From assembly GCA_963747515.1 (NCBI GenBank), contig CAVVFN010000008.1, positions 186,001 through 250,000 on the forward strand: a stretch of 64,000 bases of DNA. Reading direction: 5' to 3'. How positions within the stretch are numbered: the stretch's first letter is position 1; the number at the start of each line of letters is the position of its first letter. Positions 1-9,305 of the stretch are shown here, piece by piece. A program made the position numbers and the translations under genes. This DNA comes from Mariniphaga sp963747515 (GTDB lineage: Bacteria > Bacteroidota > Bacteroidia > Bacteroidales > Prolixibacteraceae). Under the pieces are notes generated by a model. It had not been told where the DNA came from. It searched no databases and saw only the letters and a program-made list of their open reading frames with translations.

Positions 1-872
1 AATCGCCCGATCATAAAATTGTGCAAACCGATCTTTTCAGCGATACAAAAATCTGCGGAAGCTGCCACAATGAGAAAAGTCCTTTTGGGGTTTGGGTAAA
101 ATCCACTCAACTGGAATGGGAAGCAGGCCCATATGCAAAGGAAGGGGTATTGTGCCAAAATTGCCATATGCCATCCACAAAAATGGCTACCGCCAAAATG
201 GGAACTGTATATCCGGATGCAAAAATGCATTTGTTTAACGGAGCACACGATCCGGGTAAAATAAGAGGAACTATTGAAATCAGGATTCAACCCGATATCA
301 GGGAATCTGTACCGGGTGAGCCTGTAGTTTTTACCGTTACGCTCTTTAATCAGAAAACCGGACACAAGTTCCCGACAGGCTCAGTTGAAGACCGTATAGT
401 ATGGCTGCATGTGGAAGCAAAAGATGAAAAAGGCAAGACCTATCATATCCCTGTTGATAAAAAAGGTTTTGAAGGAGAAGAATATACCATTGCAAGCGAA
501 GCATTGGCATACCAGGATATGGGGGTGCCGCTTGGGATTGAAAATTTTGAAGGAGTCAGAAGGGAGGAAGTACCCGTTGGCGACAGAATCTTCAGGATGC
601 CTTATTTCGATCCGCAGGGACGAATGACCATTATGCAGTGGAACACGGCCTCCCTTGGAGTTGATTACAGAATTGGCCCCCGTGAAACAAAAACGGAAAC
701 CTACACCTTCACACTTCCTTTTGATACAGAACCCGGAAAACTAACCGTCACTGCAAGGCTGTATTACAGACTGCTGGTAAAACCGGTAGGAGAATACCTG
801 GAAGTGCCCGAAGAGGAATACGCTGCGCTTGAAGTGAACAACCATTCAACCGAAATAACAGTATATCCTTAA
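1..872 (+). CDS. Multihaem c-type cytochrome, C-terminal part (runs off left edge)
   Basis: The frame is open to the left edge (SPDHKI precedes the GTG at 21), so this is the 3' part of a longer gene. Two CxxCH haem sites are visible, CGSCH and CQNCH, about 12-16 and 45-49 residues after the GTG. They are followed by a motif HKFPTG and a beta-rich tail without further haem sites. The HKFPTG block is typical of the periplasmic cytochrome c554-like multihaem family, which relays electrons. Upstream haems are probably lost off the window. The next gene, 18 bp downstream, also has a CxxCH, so the two may form a periplasm/outer-membrane electron-transfer unit (inference). Substrate unknown. Confidence 0.8.
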   Translation, partial: SPDHKIVQTDLFSDTKICGSCHNEKSPFGVWVKSTQLEWEAGPYAKEGVLCQNCHMPSTKMATAKMGTVYPDAKMHLFNGAHDPGKIRGTIEIRIQPDIRESVPGEPVVFTVTLFNQKTGHKFPTGSVEDRIVWLHVEAKDEKGKTYHIPVDKKGFEGEEYTIASEALAYQDMGVPLGIENFEGVRREEVPVGDRIFRMPYFDPQGRMTIMQWNTASLGVDYRIGPRETKTETYTFTLPFDTEPGKLTVTARLYYRLLVKPVGEYLEVPEEEYAALEVNNHSTEITVYP

Positions 873-890
873 CTCTAAAATATCTGATAT

Positions 891-2087
891 ATGAAAAAAT
901 TATACATTTTTCTGTTGTTTTCTTTTATTGCCGTGTATTATGCTGAACAGGCGCAAGCTATTCCTGCTTTTGCCCGTAAATACCGGCTCAGCTGCACCAC
1001 CTGTCATGCACCTTCCATTCCTGCACTTAAACCTTACGGAGATGAATTTGCAGGAAATGGGTTCAGGCTTGAAGAAGAACAATCGCCACGCTATTTTATG
1101 GAGACTGGCGATGACAAGCTGTCTCTTCTTCGGGAGTTGCCCTTTGCCGTCAGATTAGATGGATTTGCAACTTACAATTTAGCAGGAAATGAGCGATTTG
1201 ATTTTGCTTCTCCGTACATCATTAAACTGCTTTCAGGAGGAGAACTCTCGGAACGGATATCCTACTATTTCTATTTTTACTTCAGCGAACGGGGTGAAGT
1301 TGCCGGAGTGGAAGATGCTTTTCTGATGTACAATAATCTTTTGGGAATAGATCTGGATGTTTACCTGGGGCAATTCCAGGTTTCTGATCCCCTGTTTAAA
1401 CGGGAACTCCGCTTGTCGCTTGAGGACTACAGGCTGTATACTTCACAAATCGGAACTTCGGGAATTGATTTAACCTACGATAAAGGAATGATGGTAACCC
1501 TTGGGTTGCCTTCCGGCACAGGATTTACTATGGAAGTGGTAAACGGAAACGGGCTTGTTGAAGCGCACGAACGGGTTTTCGACAACGATAAATATAAAAA
1601 TTTCTTTGGAAAAATCTCACAGGATATAGGAGAGATTCTCACCCTTGGGATGTTTGCATACACCGGGAAAGAAATAATAAGACACAATTCGGTATTGGGC
1701 AGAAACAATTCCGTATTGATGTGGGGACCCGATTTTACATTTACGCCCAATAATCAATGGACACTAAATGCACAATACCTTCGAAGGGAGGATTCGGAAG
1801 TATATCCCGATATGGCCAGTACTGATGCAAGAAATGATTTATTTACACAAGGAGCCATGGCAGAATTAATTTTCAGCCCCAACGGAGACCAAAGCAACTG
1901 GTACCTGCTGGGATTGTTCAACTGGGTGGATTCAGAATTTACACCGGCTAATTATCAGTCGGCAACCTTTCATGCCGGTTACCTGCTGCGACGAAATGTG
2001 AGACTGGCAGCTGAATATACACTCGATTTTACATCTACCGAAAGAACCATTAACCGGTTAAGCGTTGGTTTTGTTTCAGCATTCTAG
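891..2087 (+). CDS. Outer-membrane barrel-like protein with N-terminal c-type haem site
   Basis: 398 aa. It has a Sec signal peptide (about residues 1-23, ending AQA) followed at once by one haem site CTTCH (residues 35-39). The remainder is rich in alternating aromatic/polar strands and ends in F (GFVSAF), as outer-membrane beta-barrels do. I read it as a haem-tethered porin-like protein of the type found beside periplasmic multihaem cytochromes. It lies 18 bp after the cytochrome and is probably co-transcribed with it. Electron transfer across the outer membrane is inference; a non-porin haem protein is the alternative. Confidence 0.65.
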   Translation: MKKLYIFLLFSFIAVYYAEQAQAIPAFARKYRLSCTTCHAPSIPALKPYGDEFAGNGFRLEEEQSPRYFMETGDDKLSLLRELPFAVRLDGFATYNLAGNERFDFASPYIIKLLSGGELSERISYYFYFYFSERGEVAGVEDAFLMYNNLLGIDLDVYLGQFQVSDPLFKRELRLSLEDYRLYTSQIGTSGIDLTYDKGMMVTLGLPSGTGFTMEVVNGNGLVEAHERVFDNDKYKNFFGKISQDIGEILTLGMFAYTGKEIIRHNSVLGRNNSVLMWGPDFTFTPNNQWTLNAQYLRREDSEVYPDMASTDARNDLFTQGAMAELIFSPNGDQSNWYLLGLFNWVDSEFTPANYQSATFHAGYLLRRNVRLAAEYTLDFTSTERTINRLSVGFVSAF

Positions 2088-2213
2088 ACTCCTGACAGGT
2101 ATCTGAAAAACATTTGTAAGATTGTCAATATTTATGAGGAAATACAGGATTGATTCAGGATATTGTATGAAAAAAAGAAATTCCTTTTCAATGCCAGCCT
2201 GAACCTTTTTCCA

Positions 2214-3422
2214 TTACTGGTAGAAATAACCCTGACTATGTTGCAACTCCGTTTTTAACAACTCAGTCTGTTCCTGTAATCCGGCCTTTTGATAAAACTT
2301 TCCGTGAGTAAAATTAAGAAACTTAAGAATTTTAAAAGCATTGAACTTGTGATAGAACCGAAGGCGAAAGGAGGAAAGGGCAGCACAGTTTTGATTCAAA
2401 TCCATCAATTCATGCCAGAAACCATCTGCTTTTAAAAATGCCCCAACCGGTTTAGGTAAAGCCGCAAGTAAAGCTTCATATTTTTCCGCAGAAATCCGGA
2501 AAAGAAGGTTTATTTTATCAAAAAATTCTTTTAAATCGGCAAAAGCCTTATGATTAAAAGTTATGGAAAGATCCTCCTCTCCTTTCATCCACTTTTGCAG
2601 TACAGGCCCCGTTCCAAAAGGAACCCTGTCGGATAACCGGGCGGAAGGATAAACGGTTGTTGAAGTAATTTCACCTACAGGTCCAATCTGCACCAGGTTT
2701 TGAAGAAAGTAAAAATCCTCACCCGCCTGTCGCCGGTTCATACCGCCTCTCTTTACATAGGCACCGGCAGTTGTTGCAAATGCAGAACCGATTGTAAACA
2801 TCGGGTACGGATATCCGGTATAACCCAAAGCCTGTTTATAATAATCCATGTATTGTTCATAGAACAGAATTCCCTGGAGGTGCTTCTCCTCCAGTCCTGC
2901 TGTCAGGTGCTTAAATTTTATTGTAGCTCCTGCATAGGATGGATTTTTTCTGAAATAATTATTTATTGCGGTAAGGTAATTTTTGTCAACCAGGGTATCG
3001 GCATCGAGTGAAACGACAATTCCTTCAGGTTTATTTAACACATTAAAACGCAAAACCGCTTCATCCATTCCCTGTTTTCGTGCAATTCCTGCGCCCGCCC
3101 ATTTCTTCATCAGCTCCACAGGGCCTAAAGCAAAGAAATTCACGTTGCCGCCTGCCCGGGATTTAATCCATTGATCTATTTCCCGGCGTGTCTGATGGTT
3201 TTGTGCTTTGATATCCTCAGAAGCTGCTTCCGAATGGTTTATCAGAATGATAACTTCCACATTTGCATCGGGCAATATGCACCGGGAAACCGATTGAAGT
3301 GTATTCAGGATATCGGGTTCACGAAAACAAGGTACCACCACCACAATACCCAAATCAGGATGCGGCAGGCTTACTATTTTTCCGGAAATTCTGTTCCTTT
3401 TAATGTAATTTTCTGCAAACAT
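2214..3422 (-). CDS. Glycosyltransferase family 2
   Basis: 402 aa. The N-terminal half is a GT-A fold: VVVVPCFREPD nucleotide-sugar strand near residue 28, then SLDADTLVD with the DxD-type metal/sugar-nucleotide motif near residue 140. The acceptor-side block GGMNRRQAGEDFYFLQNL follows near 235. No membrane segment is evident, so it is probably cytoplasmic or peripheral. The family transfers sugars from nucleotide-sugars onto lipids, proteins or polysaccharides; donor and acceptor cannot be told. It is monocistronic by appearance, with a 126-bp gap to the convergent gene. ATG start. Confidence 0.8.
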   Translation of the reverse strand: MFAENYIKRNRISGKIVSLPHPDLGIVVVVPCFREPDILNTLQSVSRCILPDANVEVIILINHSEAASEDIKAQNHQTRREIDQWIKSRAGGNVNFFALGPVELMKKWAGAGIARKQGMDEAVLRFNVLNKPEGIVVSLDADTLVDKNYLTAINNYFRKNPSYAGATIKFKHLTAGLEEKHLQGILFYEQYMDYYKQALGYTGYPYPMFTIGSAFATTAGAYVKRGGMNRRQAGEDFYFLQNLVQIGPVGEITSTTVYPSARLSDRVPFGTGPVLQKWMKGEEDLSITFNHKAFADLKEFFDKINLLFRISAEKYEALLAALPKPVGAFLKADGFWHELMDLNQNCAALSSFRLRFYHKFNAFKILKFLNFTHGKFYQKAGLQEQTELLKTELQHSQGYFYQ

Positions 3423-3503
3423 AAATTAAATGTTACCGTCAGACCTGAAAGTTAAGCAAAAAAAATCCGGGCATTACCCGGACCGCTTATCATTAAGAAC
3501 GTT

Positions 3504-4112
3504 TTATTTTGAACCTGCTTTTTGGGCGTACCGCTGATTCAGGGCAGCAACAACTTCCTGGGTGATATTATAGGCTTCCTTCCCAACCAAAACATTGGCA
3601 CCATTAAGTATGTAATCGTATTTTCCTGATTTATTGTATTCCTGAAGGTAGCTCAGCAAACTATCTAAAATCTGCTGGCTATTTGATGACTGCAACTCAG
3701 CAAGCCTTCCCGATAAATCCTGGTCAAGCTTCATTATTTCCTGCTCTTTACTTACCAGCCTGTCGCGTTCCTGAATAGCCTTTTGTTCAGTTAAAAAACC
3801 TCCACGCTGCAGCTTCTCCTGAAAGGAGCTGGCTTCGCGTTCAAATGCTTGTCTTTTTGTCCTGAATTCACTGTTGTAGGCTTCCTGCTTTTTGGTAAAA
3901 TCATCATGCAGTTCCTGAGCCATATCGTAATTCATGATAACAGAATCAGCTTTTACAAAAGCAATTCGTAAACGTGAACCTTCCCCTTCATCCGATCGTT
4001 CATTGGCAACAGGAAAATCTTCCTGCTGTACATTTGCTGTAAAATAGATAAAATACAAAACAGCAACAGCAACTAAAGCAACTACAGAAACAACTAATGA
4101 TGATCCTTTCAT
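3504..4112 (-). CDS. OmpH/Skp family periplasmic chaperone
   Basis: 202 aa. It has one N-terminal hydrophobic segment (residues 7-26), then LRIAFVKADSVIMNYDMAQEL, the usual start of the OmpH/Skp domain. A long charged coiled coil (about 70-150) and a C-terminal domain ending LNGANVLVGKEAYNITQEVV follow. Skp/OmpH proteins hold unfolded outer-membrane proteins in the periplasm. Here the N-terminus looks like a membrane anchor rather than a clearly cleaved signal. The transcript runs leftwards towards the GT2 gene, 81 bp away. Confidence 0.85.
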   Translation of the reverse strand: MKGSSLVVSVVALVAVAVLYFIYFTANVQQEDFPVANERSDEGEGSRLRIAFVKADSVIMNYDMAQELHDDFTKKQEAYNSEFRTKRQAFEREASSFQEKLQRGGFLTEQKAIQERDRLVSKEQEIMKLDQDLSGRLAELQSSNSQQILDSLLSYLQEYNKSGKYDYILNGANVLVGKEAYNITQEVVAALNQRYAQKAGSK

Positions 4113-4342
4113 TTTTAAGATTTAATTTTTTATCATTGAAACGGGCAAAGATAATTTTTTCGTTTTAATGAAGAAGAAGAATCCTGCTCTTTTTTCATAT
4201 CATTTCATATCAGGCAATTTTATAAAATCCTGCTGAAAATCATAACCTGTCACTGATAAACGTCATTGAATAAATTGGCCCGGCGGCAGTATTTTTACAG
4301 AAATTACTAAAATACTTTTTTATTAAACAATATAAAAAACAA

Positions 4343-5251
4343 ATGTTGAACAAGTTGATTGCAAACATACTGCCTTACATGCCCAAAAAGCTGATTTGGG
4401 TTTTTTCCAAAAGGTACATTGCCGGTGAAACCGTTGATGAAGGGATTCTGGCATCGAAGCTCCTGAATCAGCAAAACATTGAAGTCACCATCGATTTGCT
4501 GGGTGAGTTTATCAACTCTTTGGAGGAAGCCGAAGCAAATAAAAACACGTACCTTGAAATCATCGATCGCTTTACATCGGAGAAGATAAAAGGAAACTTC
4601 TCACTCAAACCTACCATGTTCGGGCTGTTAATCGACAAGGAGGAATGCTACAGGTACATCCGTGAGATTGTTGTTCGTGCTGCAGAAAAAAGTTTCATTC
4701 GTCTCGACATGGAAGATTCGCAGTGCGTTGATATGGAAATTGAGATTTACAAACGGCTGCATGCTGAATTCCCAAAAAATGTAGGTCTGGTTCTGCAGGC
4801 ATACCTTCGCCGGACGATGAATGACTTACAAGATTTAAAATGGCTTAATTCAATTGAAACACCTGTCAACATAAGGCTTTGTAAGGGAATCTATATCGAA
4901 CCGGAAAAGATCGCTTATAAAAAATACAATGAAGTCCAGAATCATTTCCTGGAAGATCTGGAATTCATGCTTAAAAACAAGATATATGCGGGCATTGCCA
5001 CTCATGACAGTTACCTTGTTGAACAATCCATAAAACTTACAGAAAGGCATCGGGTTCCCGAATCGATGTATGAATTCCAGATGTTGTATGGTGTAACTCC
5101 CGACCTGAGGAGGTCGGTAACCGACAGGGGACACCGCATGCGGGTATATGTCCCATTTGGCAAACAGTGGTTTAATTATTCCTCCCGCAGGCTTAAAGAA
5201 AATCCCAAAATTGCGCAACACATCCTTAAAGCCCTCATAGTAAGAGGATAG
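4343..5251 (+). CDS. Proline dehydrogenase (monofunctional PRODH)
   Basis: 302 aa, the length of a stand-alone PRODH barrel. It oxidises L-proline to pyrroline-5-carboxylate with FAD, passing electrons to quinone. Motifs along the barrel: FIRLDMEDS near 130, VLQAYLRRT near 155, RLCKGIY near 178, ATHDSYL near 215 and the diagnostic EFQMLYGV near 245, then YVPFG and a Tyr-Ser-Ser-Arg-Arg-Leu proline-binding helix. No P5C dehydrogenase gene lies adjacent. The start at ATG 4343 follows an AT-rich leader and is preceded by divergent ompH. Confidence 0.92.
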   Translation: MLNKLIANILPYMPKKLIWVFSKRYIAGETVDEGILASKLLNQQNIEVTIDLLGEFINSLEEAEANKNTYLEIIDRFTSEKIKGNFSLKPTMFGLLIDKEECYRYIREIVVRAAEKSFIRLDMEDSQCVDMEIEIYKRLHAEFPKNVGLVLQAYLRRTMNDLQDLKWLNSIETPVNIRLCKGIYIEPEKIAYKKYNEVQNHFLEDLEFMLKNKIYAGIATHDSYLVEQSIKLTERHRVPESMYEFQMLYGVTPDLRRSVTDRGHRMRVYVPFGKQWFNYSSRRLKENPKIAQHILKALIVRG

Positions 5252-5284
5252 AAGGGATATTGCTATCTCATCTTCAAAATAGTA

Positions 5285-5857
5285 TCAGATACTACGGTGT
5301 ATAATTTCCTGAAGCGGACGTTTAGGGACGTGATGTACCTTGTTTTCATCGCGCCAGTACCTGATATCCCCGTTTACGGCGGTGTCTGTCACCACTTCCT
5401 CAGCAGGTTTTCCCAGAGCAACCAGGTATAAAATCTCCAGGTTATCGGGAAGCAGGAGTATTCTGGCCACTTTACTCTTGTTTACAGATCCGATAATACA
5501 CCCGCCAAAACCATCTTCAACAGCTCCAAGCAAAATGCTTTGCATGGCAATTCCTTCATCGCAATAACAACTTTCCGCCAGGGATTTATCGATAAGCACC
5601 ACTACATAGGCCACAGGCCTTTCATTTTCAGAAGGCCCCTTCCAATTGGCAAGATAACCCGCCCAACCCAGATTTGGAAATATTAGTCCGTTAATTTTTT
5701 CATCGGTACAGATGACATATTTTAGCGACTGCATATTCCTCCCGCTCGGTGAAAGCCTGGCCAATTCAATCCAATCTTCTATTTTTTTACTGCTGATTTT
5801 TTGGGAAGCATCAAACCTCCGGATACTCCGGTTCTTTTTTATTAATTCATAAATCAT
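5285..5857 (-). CDS. Nitroreductase family protein
   Basis: About 190 aa. I chose the ATG at 5857 (MIYELIKKNRSIRRFD) because the longer frame begins at a TTG. The N-terminal RSIRRFD and LARLSPSGRNMQ blocks are the FMN-binding part of the nitroreductase fold, and EGIAMQSILLGAVEDGFGGCIIG is the dimer/FMN helix. The C-terminal VALGKPAEE is also typical. The family performs NAD(P)H-dependent flavin reductions; substrate unknown. It is convergent with proline dehydrogenase (33 bp apart). Confidence 0.85.
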   Translation of the reverse strand: MIYELIKKNRSIRRFDASQKISSKKIEDWIELARLSPSGRNMQSLKYVICTDEKINGLIFPNLGWAGYLANWKGPSENERPVAYVVVLIDKSLAESCYCDEGIAMQSILLGAVEDGFGGCIIGSVNKSKVARILLLPDNLEILYLVALGKPAEEVVTDTAVNGDIRYWRDENKVHHVPKRPLQEIIHRSI

Positions 5858-5866
5858 AAACAGCAA

Positions 5867-6317
5867 CTTTTAGTTACCCTAAAAATAATCAATGATTTGA
5901 AAATGTTCGTATGAGATAAAAAAAAGATAAGGAACAAGTTACCTACAATTAAAAGAAGTAATGCTGACCAAACTTAACCACATGAGAAATGTAACTTTTC
6001 CTTATCCTGTCTCTTAAACGTCCCAATCTTTTTTCTATTGTTCCCACCAGGCGCATTAAAGTTTTTTAACCCGCATAACATTTTATCCTATCAGTGAAAG
6101 TAAAAGGGAACGTTTTATAACAGGATCAATCGGGATTCTCACTAAAAAATTTGGGAGTTGGTTAATAATTCCAGTAAAATTGATGATCCCCGGCTGGTAA
6201 AATCACATCATATAACTATTTTTTGTATTTTGAAACCCGCTTTTTTAGCGTTAATTTTGAAGGATTACCTGTTCATAACAGTTCTATAAACTGTAACAAT
6301 AAAAATGATTATCAAAC
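5867..6317. other. Divergent intergenic region upstream of the xylose operon
   Basis: 451 bp without a gene between the leftward nitroreductase and rightward xylB. It is AT-rich, and no tRNA, hairpin terminator or riboswitch was recognised. An A/T-rich stretch near 6220-6235 resembles but does not match TAnnTTTG. It is the likely site of xylose-operon control, since no xylR-like regulator is encoded nearby. Confidence 0.4.
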
Positions 6318-7802
6318 ATGTATTTACTTGGATTTGATATTGGAAGTTCATCAGTAAAAGCATCGCTGGTGGATGGAGAAAATGGGAACTGCCTTGCCTC
6401 TTCTTTTTACCCCGGTAATGAAATGCCAATAACGGCACATAAAGCCGGATGGGCAGAGCAGTCGCCGGAATTGTGGTGGAAAAACCTCAAGCTTGCACTT
6501 GCAGATGTACTGAAGACAGCAGACGTTAGTCCGGAAGATATCGATTCCATTGGCATTTCCTATCAGATGCACGGGCTGGTTATTGTAGATAAAAATTACG
6601 AAGTCCTGCGTCCATCCATCATCTGGTGCGACAGCCGTGCTGCAGAAATCGGCAACAAGGCTTTTAATGAAATAGGAAGTGAAAGGTGCCTTTCCAGCCT
6701 GTTAAACTCACCCGGCAATTTTACTGCATCAAAACTGAAGTGGGTAAAAGAAAATGAGCCTGAACTGTTCGACAGGATATATAAAATCATGCTTCCGGGC
6801 GATTATATTGCCATGAAGCTGACCGGGGAAATACAAACAACGATGAGCGGTCTCTCAGAAGGCATTATGTGGGACTTTAAATCCAACGGCATATCTGAAT
6901 TGCTGTTTACTACCTATGGCTTCTCAACCGACATCGTTCCTGAAATTGTTCCCACTTTTTCTGTTCAGGCAACATTAAGACCTGAAGTGGCCAGTGAACT
7001 GGGGCTTTCAAAAAAGACGAAGGTCAGTTACCGTGCAGGTGACCAGCCGAACAATGCCCTTTCCCTGAATGTCCTGAATCCGGGAGAAATTGCAGCTACT
7101 GCAGGCACCTCGGGAGTCGTTTACGGTGTAAGCAGCGAAATAAAATACGATCCGCAGTCGAGAGTGAATACTTTTGCACATGTAAACCATTCAGCACTAA
7201 ACCCAAGGCTGGGGGTTTTGCTGTGCATTAACGGAACCGGCATTTTAAATGCCTGGCTGAAACGAATGACAGGCGAAAACATGACATACGAACAAATGAA
7301 CCGGTTAGCTGAGGCAGTACCTGCCGGCTCTGAGGGTGTTACCATCCTGCCCTTTGGCAATGGCTCCGAACGGGTATTAAACAACAGGAATACAGGCTCA
7401 GTTTTCACAGGTATTAACTTCAACATACACCACAAGGGCCATTTGCTGAGGGCCGCACAGGAAGGTATTGTCTTTTCATTTAAATACGGAATGGAAATCA
7501 TGCAGAATACCGGGATTCAGACATCGGTCATCAGGGCTGGTAAGGCAAATATGTTTCTCAGTCCGGTTTTCAGAAATACACTGGCAGCAATTACCGGGGC
7601 AACCATAGAGCTGTATAATACCGACGGCTCGGTGGGAGCTGCCCGCGGAGCAGGCATCGGCTCGCAATTCTATAAATCGTTTGATGAGGCATTTGCAAAC
7701 CTTTCCAAACTTGAAACCATAGAACCGGATACTTTAAAAGCTGGTGAATATTTTGAAGCGTATGAACGATGGAAGGCCGAACTGGCAAAAGCAACAGCCT
7801 GA
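6318..7802 (+). CDS. xylB: Xylulokinase
   Basis: 494 aa FGGY-family carbohydrate kinase. It phosphorylates D-xylulose to xylulose-5-phosphate with ATP. Domain I begins YLLGFDIGSSSVKASLVD (phosphate-binding strand). QMHGLVIVD and WCDSRA near residues 80-105 are the substrate-side blocks of xylulokinases, and GAGDQPNN-like RAGDQPNNALSLN (about 240) carries the catalytic Asp. GTSGVVYG and the C-terminal GAARGAGIGSQF form the ATP-side FGGY signature. It is first gene of xylB-xylA-xylE, 73 bp upstream of xylA. Assignment is helped by the adjacent isomerase. Confidence 0.93.
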   Translation: MYLLGFDIGSSSVKASLVDGENGNCLASSFYPGNEMPITAHKAGWAEQSPELWWKNLKLALADVLKTADVSPEDIDSIGISYQMHGLVIVDKNYEVLRPSIIWCDSRAAEIGNKAFNEIGSERCLSSLLNSPGNFTASKLKWVKENEPELFDRIYKIMLPGDYIAMKLTGEIQTTMSGLSEGIMWDFKSNGISELLFTTYGFSTDIVPEIVPTFSVQATLRPEVASELGLSKKTKVSYRAGDQPNNALSLNVLNPGEIAATAGTSGVVYGVSSEIKYDPQSRVNTFAHVNHSALNPRLGVLLCINGTGILNAWLKRMTGENMTYEQMNRLAEAVPAGSEGVTILPFGNGSERVLNNRNTGSVFTGINFNIHHKGHLLRAAQEGIVFSFKYGMEIMQNTGIQTSVIRAGKANMFLSPVFRNTLAAITGATIELYNTDGSVGAARGAGIGSQFYKSFDEAFANLSKLETIEPDTLKAGEYFEAYERWKAELAKATA

Positions 7803-7875
7803 AAGCCGGGGACAACGATGCCGCTTCCCGGAAAAATTGTAATTTCAATTGTAACATTTATAAAGCATAACCAAA

Positions 7876-9201
7876 ATGGAAGTAGTAACAGGTAACAAAG
7901 CGTATTTTAAAGGCATCAGCCAGGTAAAATTTGAGGGCCCGGAATCAAGAAATCCGCTGGCATTCAGGTGGTACAACGAAGACCAGGTAGTTGGCGGCAA
8001 AACCATGAAAGAACATCTGCGGTTTGCTGTAGCTTACTGGCACACCTTCTGCGGAACAGGAGAAGATCCGTTTGGCCCGGGAGCCCAGATTTTTCCATGG
8101 GACGGTGCTACCGATAAAATGGATGCAGCAAAGGAACGAATGGATGCTGCTTTTGAATTCATTACCAAGATGAACATTCCTTTTTACTGCTTTCACGACA
8201 CCGATGTTGTTGGCGACGGTTCCGTATTTGAAATAGAAAAACGCCTTGCAAAAATGGTGGAAACAGCCAAACAAAAACAGGAAGCCTCAGGGGTGCAATT
8301 GCTCTGGGGAACTGCCAATGTATTTTCCAATCCCCGCTACATGAATGGTGCAGCAACAAATCCTGATTTTAATGTGATTGCCAATGTGGCGGTTCAGATA
8401 AAAAATGCCCTTGATGCCACCATTGCTCTGGGGGGATCAAACTATGTTTTCTGGGGAGGCCGTGAAGGATATATGACCCTGCACAATACCGATACGAAGC
8501 GGGAACTGGATCATATGGGACAATTCTTAACGATGGCCCGCGATTATGGCCGTAAACAGGGATTCAAAGGAACTTTCCTTATTGAACCAAAACCCATGGA
8601 ACCTACCAAGCACCAGTACGATTACGATGCACAAACGGTGATCGGCTTTCTGAGGCAATACGGTCTGGAAAAAGATTTCAAGCTGAATATTGAAGTGAAC
8701 CATGCCACCCTTGCCGGACATACTTTTGCACACGATTTGAGAATGGCTGCCGATGCAGGGCTTTTAGGCTCCATCGATGCCAATAAGGGCGACTACCAGA
8801 ACGGATGGGATACAGACGAATTTCCCACCAATATTTACGAGGTTACGGAAGCCATGATTGAAATTATTAGGGCCGGCGGATTTAAAACCGGAGGAATTAA
8901 TTTTGATGCCAAAACCCGCAGGAGCTCTACCGACCTTGAAGATATATTCATTGCCCATATTTCAGGAATGGATACTTTTGCACGTGCATTGCTGGTTGCC
9001 GATAAAATTTTGAATGAATCGGATTACCTGGCGTTACGAAAGAAACGTTATGAATCATTTGACAGTGGCAAAGGGGCCGACTTTGAAGCAGGAAAACTTT
9101 CACTCGAAAACCTGTACAATAGTGCCAAAGATGCAGGAGAACCTGCCCGGATAAGCGGTAAACAGGAACTAATGGAACAAATGATAAACTGGTATATTTA
9201 A
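7876..9201 (+). CDS. xylA: Xylose isomerase (class II)
   Basis: 441 aa, the length of class II enzymes. It interconverts D-xylose and D-xylulose in a metal-dependent TIM barrel. Catalytic His107 and Asp110 lie in FYCFHDTDV; Glu/Lys of the metal site are in FLIEPKPMEPTKHQYDYD (about 237). NIEVNHATLAGHTFAHDL (about 275) and GSIDANKGD (about 302) provide further metal ligands. It sits between xylB and the sugar porter, and a 9-bp inverted repeat follows it before xylE. No truncation seen. Confidence 0.96.
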   Translation: MEVVTGNKAYFKGISQVKFEGPESRNPLAFRWYNEDQVVGGKTMKEHLRFAVAYWHTFCGTGEDPFGPGAQIFPWDGATDKMDAAKERMDAAFEFITKMNIPFYCFHDTDVVGDGSVFEIEKRLAKMVETAKQKQEASGVQLLWGTANVFSNPRYMNGAATNPDFNVIANVAVQIKNALDATIALGGSNYVFWGGREGYMTLHNTDTKRELDHMGQFLTMARDYGRKQGFKGTFLIEPKPMEPTKHQYDYDAQTVIGFLRQYGLEKDFKLNIEVNHATLAGHTFAHDLRMAADAGLLGSIDANKGDYQNGWDTDEFPTNIYEVTEAMIEIIRAGGFKTGGINFDAKTRRSSTDLEDIFIAHISGMDTFARALLVADKILNESDYLALRKKRYESFDSGKGADFEAGKLSLENLYNSAKDAGEPARISGKQELMEQMINWYI

Positions 9202-9231
9202 TCAAATTTATGCCTGACCGGAATGAATAAA

Positions 9232-9263
9232 AAAGCCTGGCTTTCATATTTGAACCAGGCTTT
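9232..9263 (+). terminator. Inverted repeat between xylA and xylE (weak terminator/attenuator)
   Basis: Perfect 9-bp arms AAAGCCTGG / CCAGGCTTT (9232-9240 and 9255-9263) around a 14-nt loop, followed by only three T. It lies 31 bp after the xylA stop and 42 bp before xylE. It could reduce read-through or stabilise the xylBA message; the short T run makes full termination doubtful. Confidence 0.45.
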
Positions 9264-9305
9264 AGCATATTGTAGGATGGGTTCATCCGGCAGGAAATAA
9301 ACTAA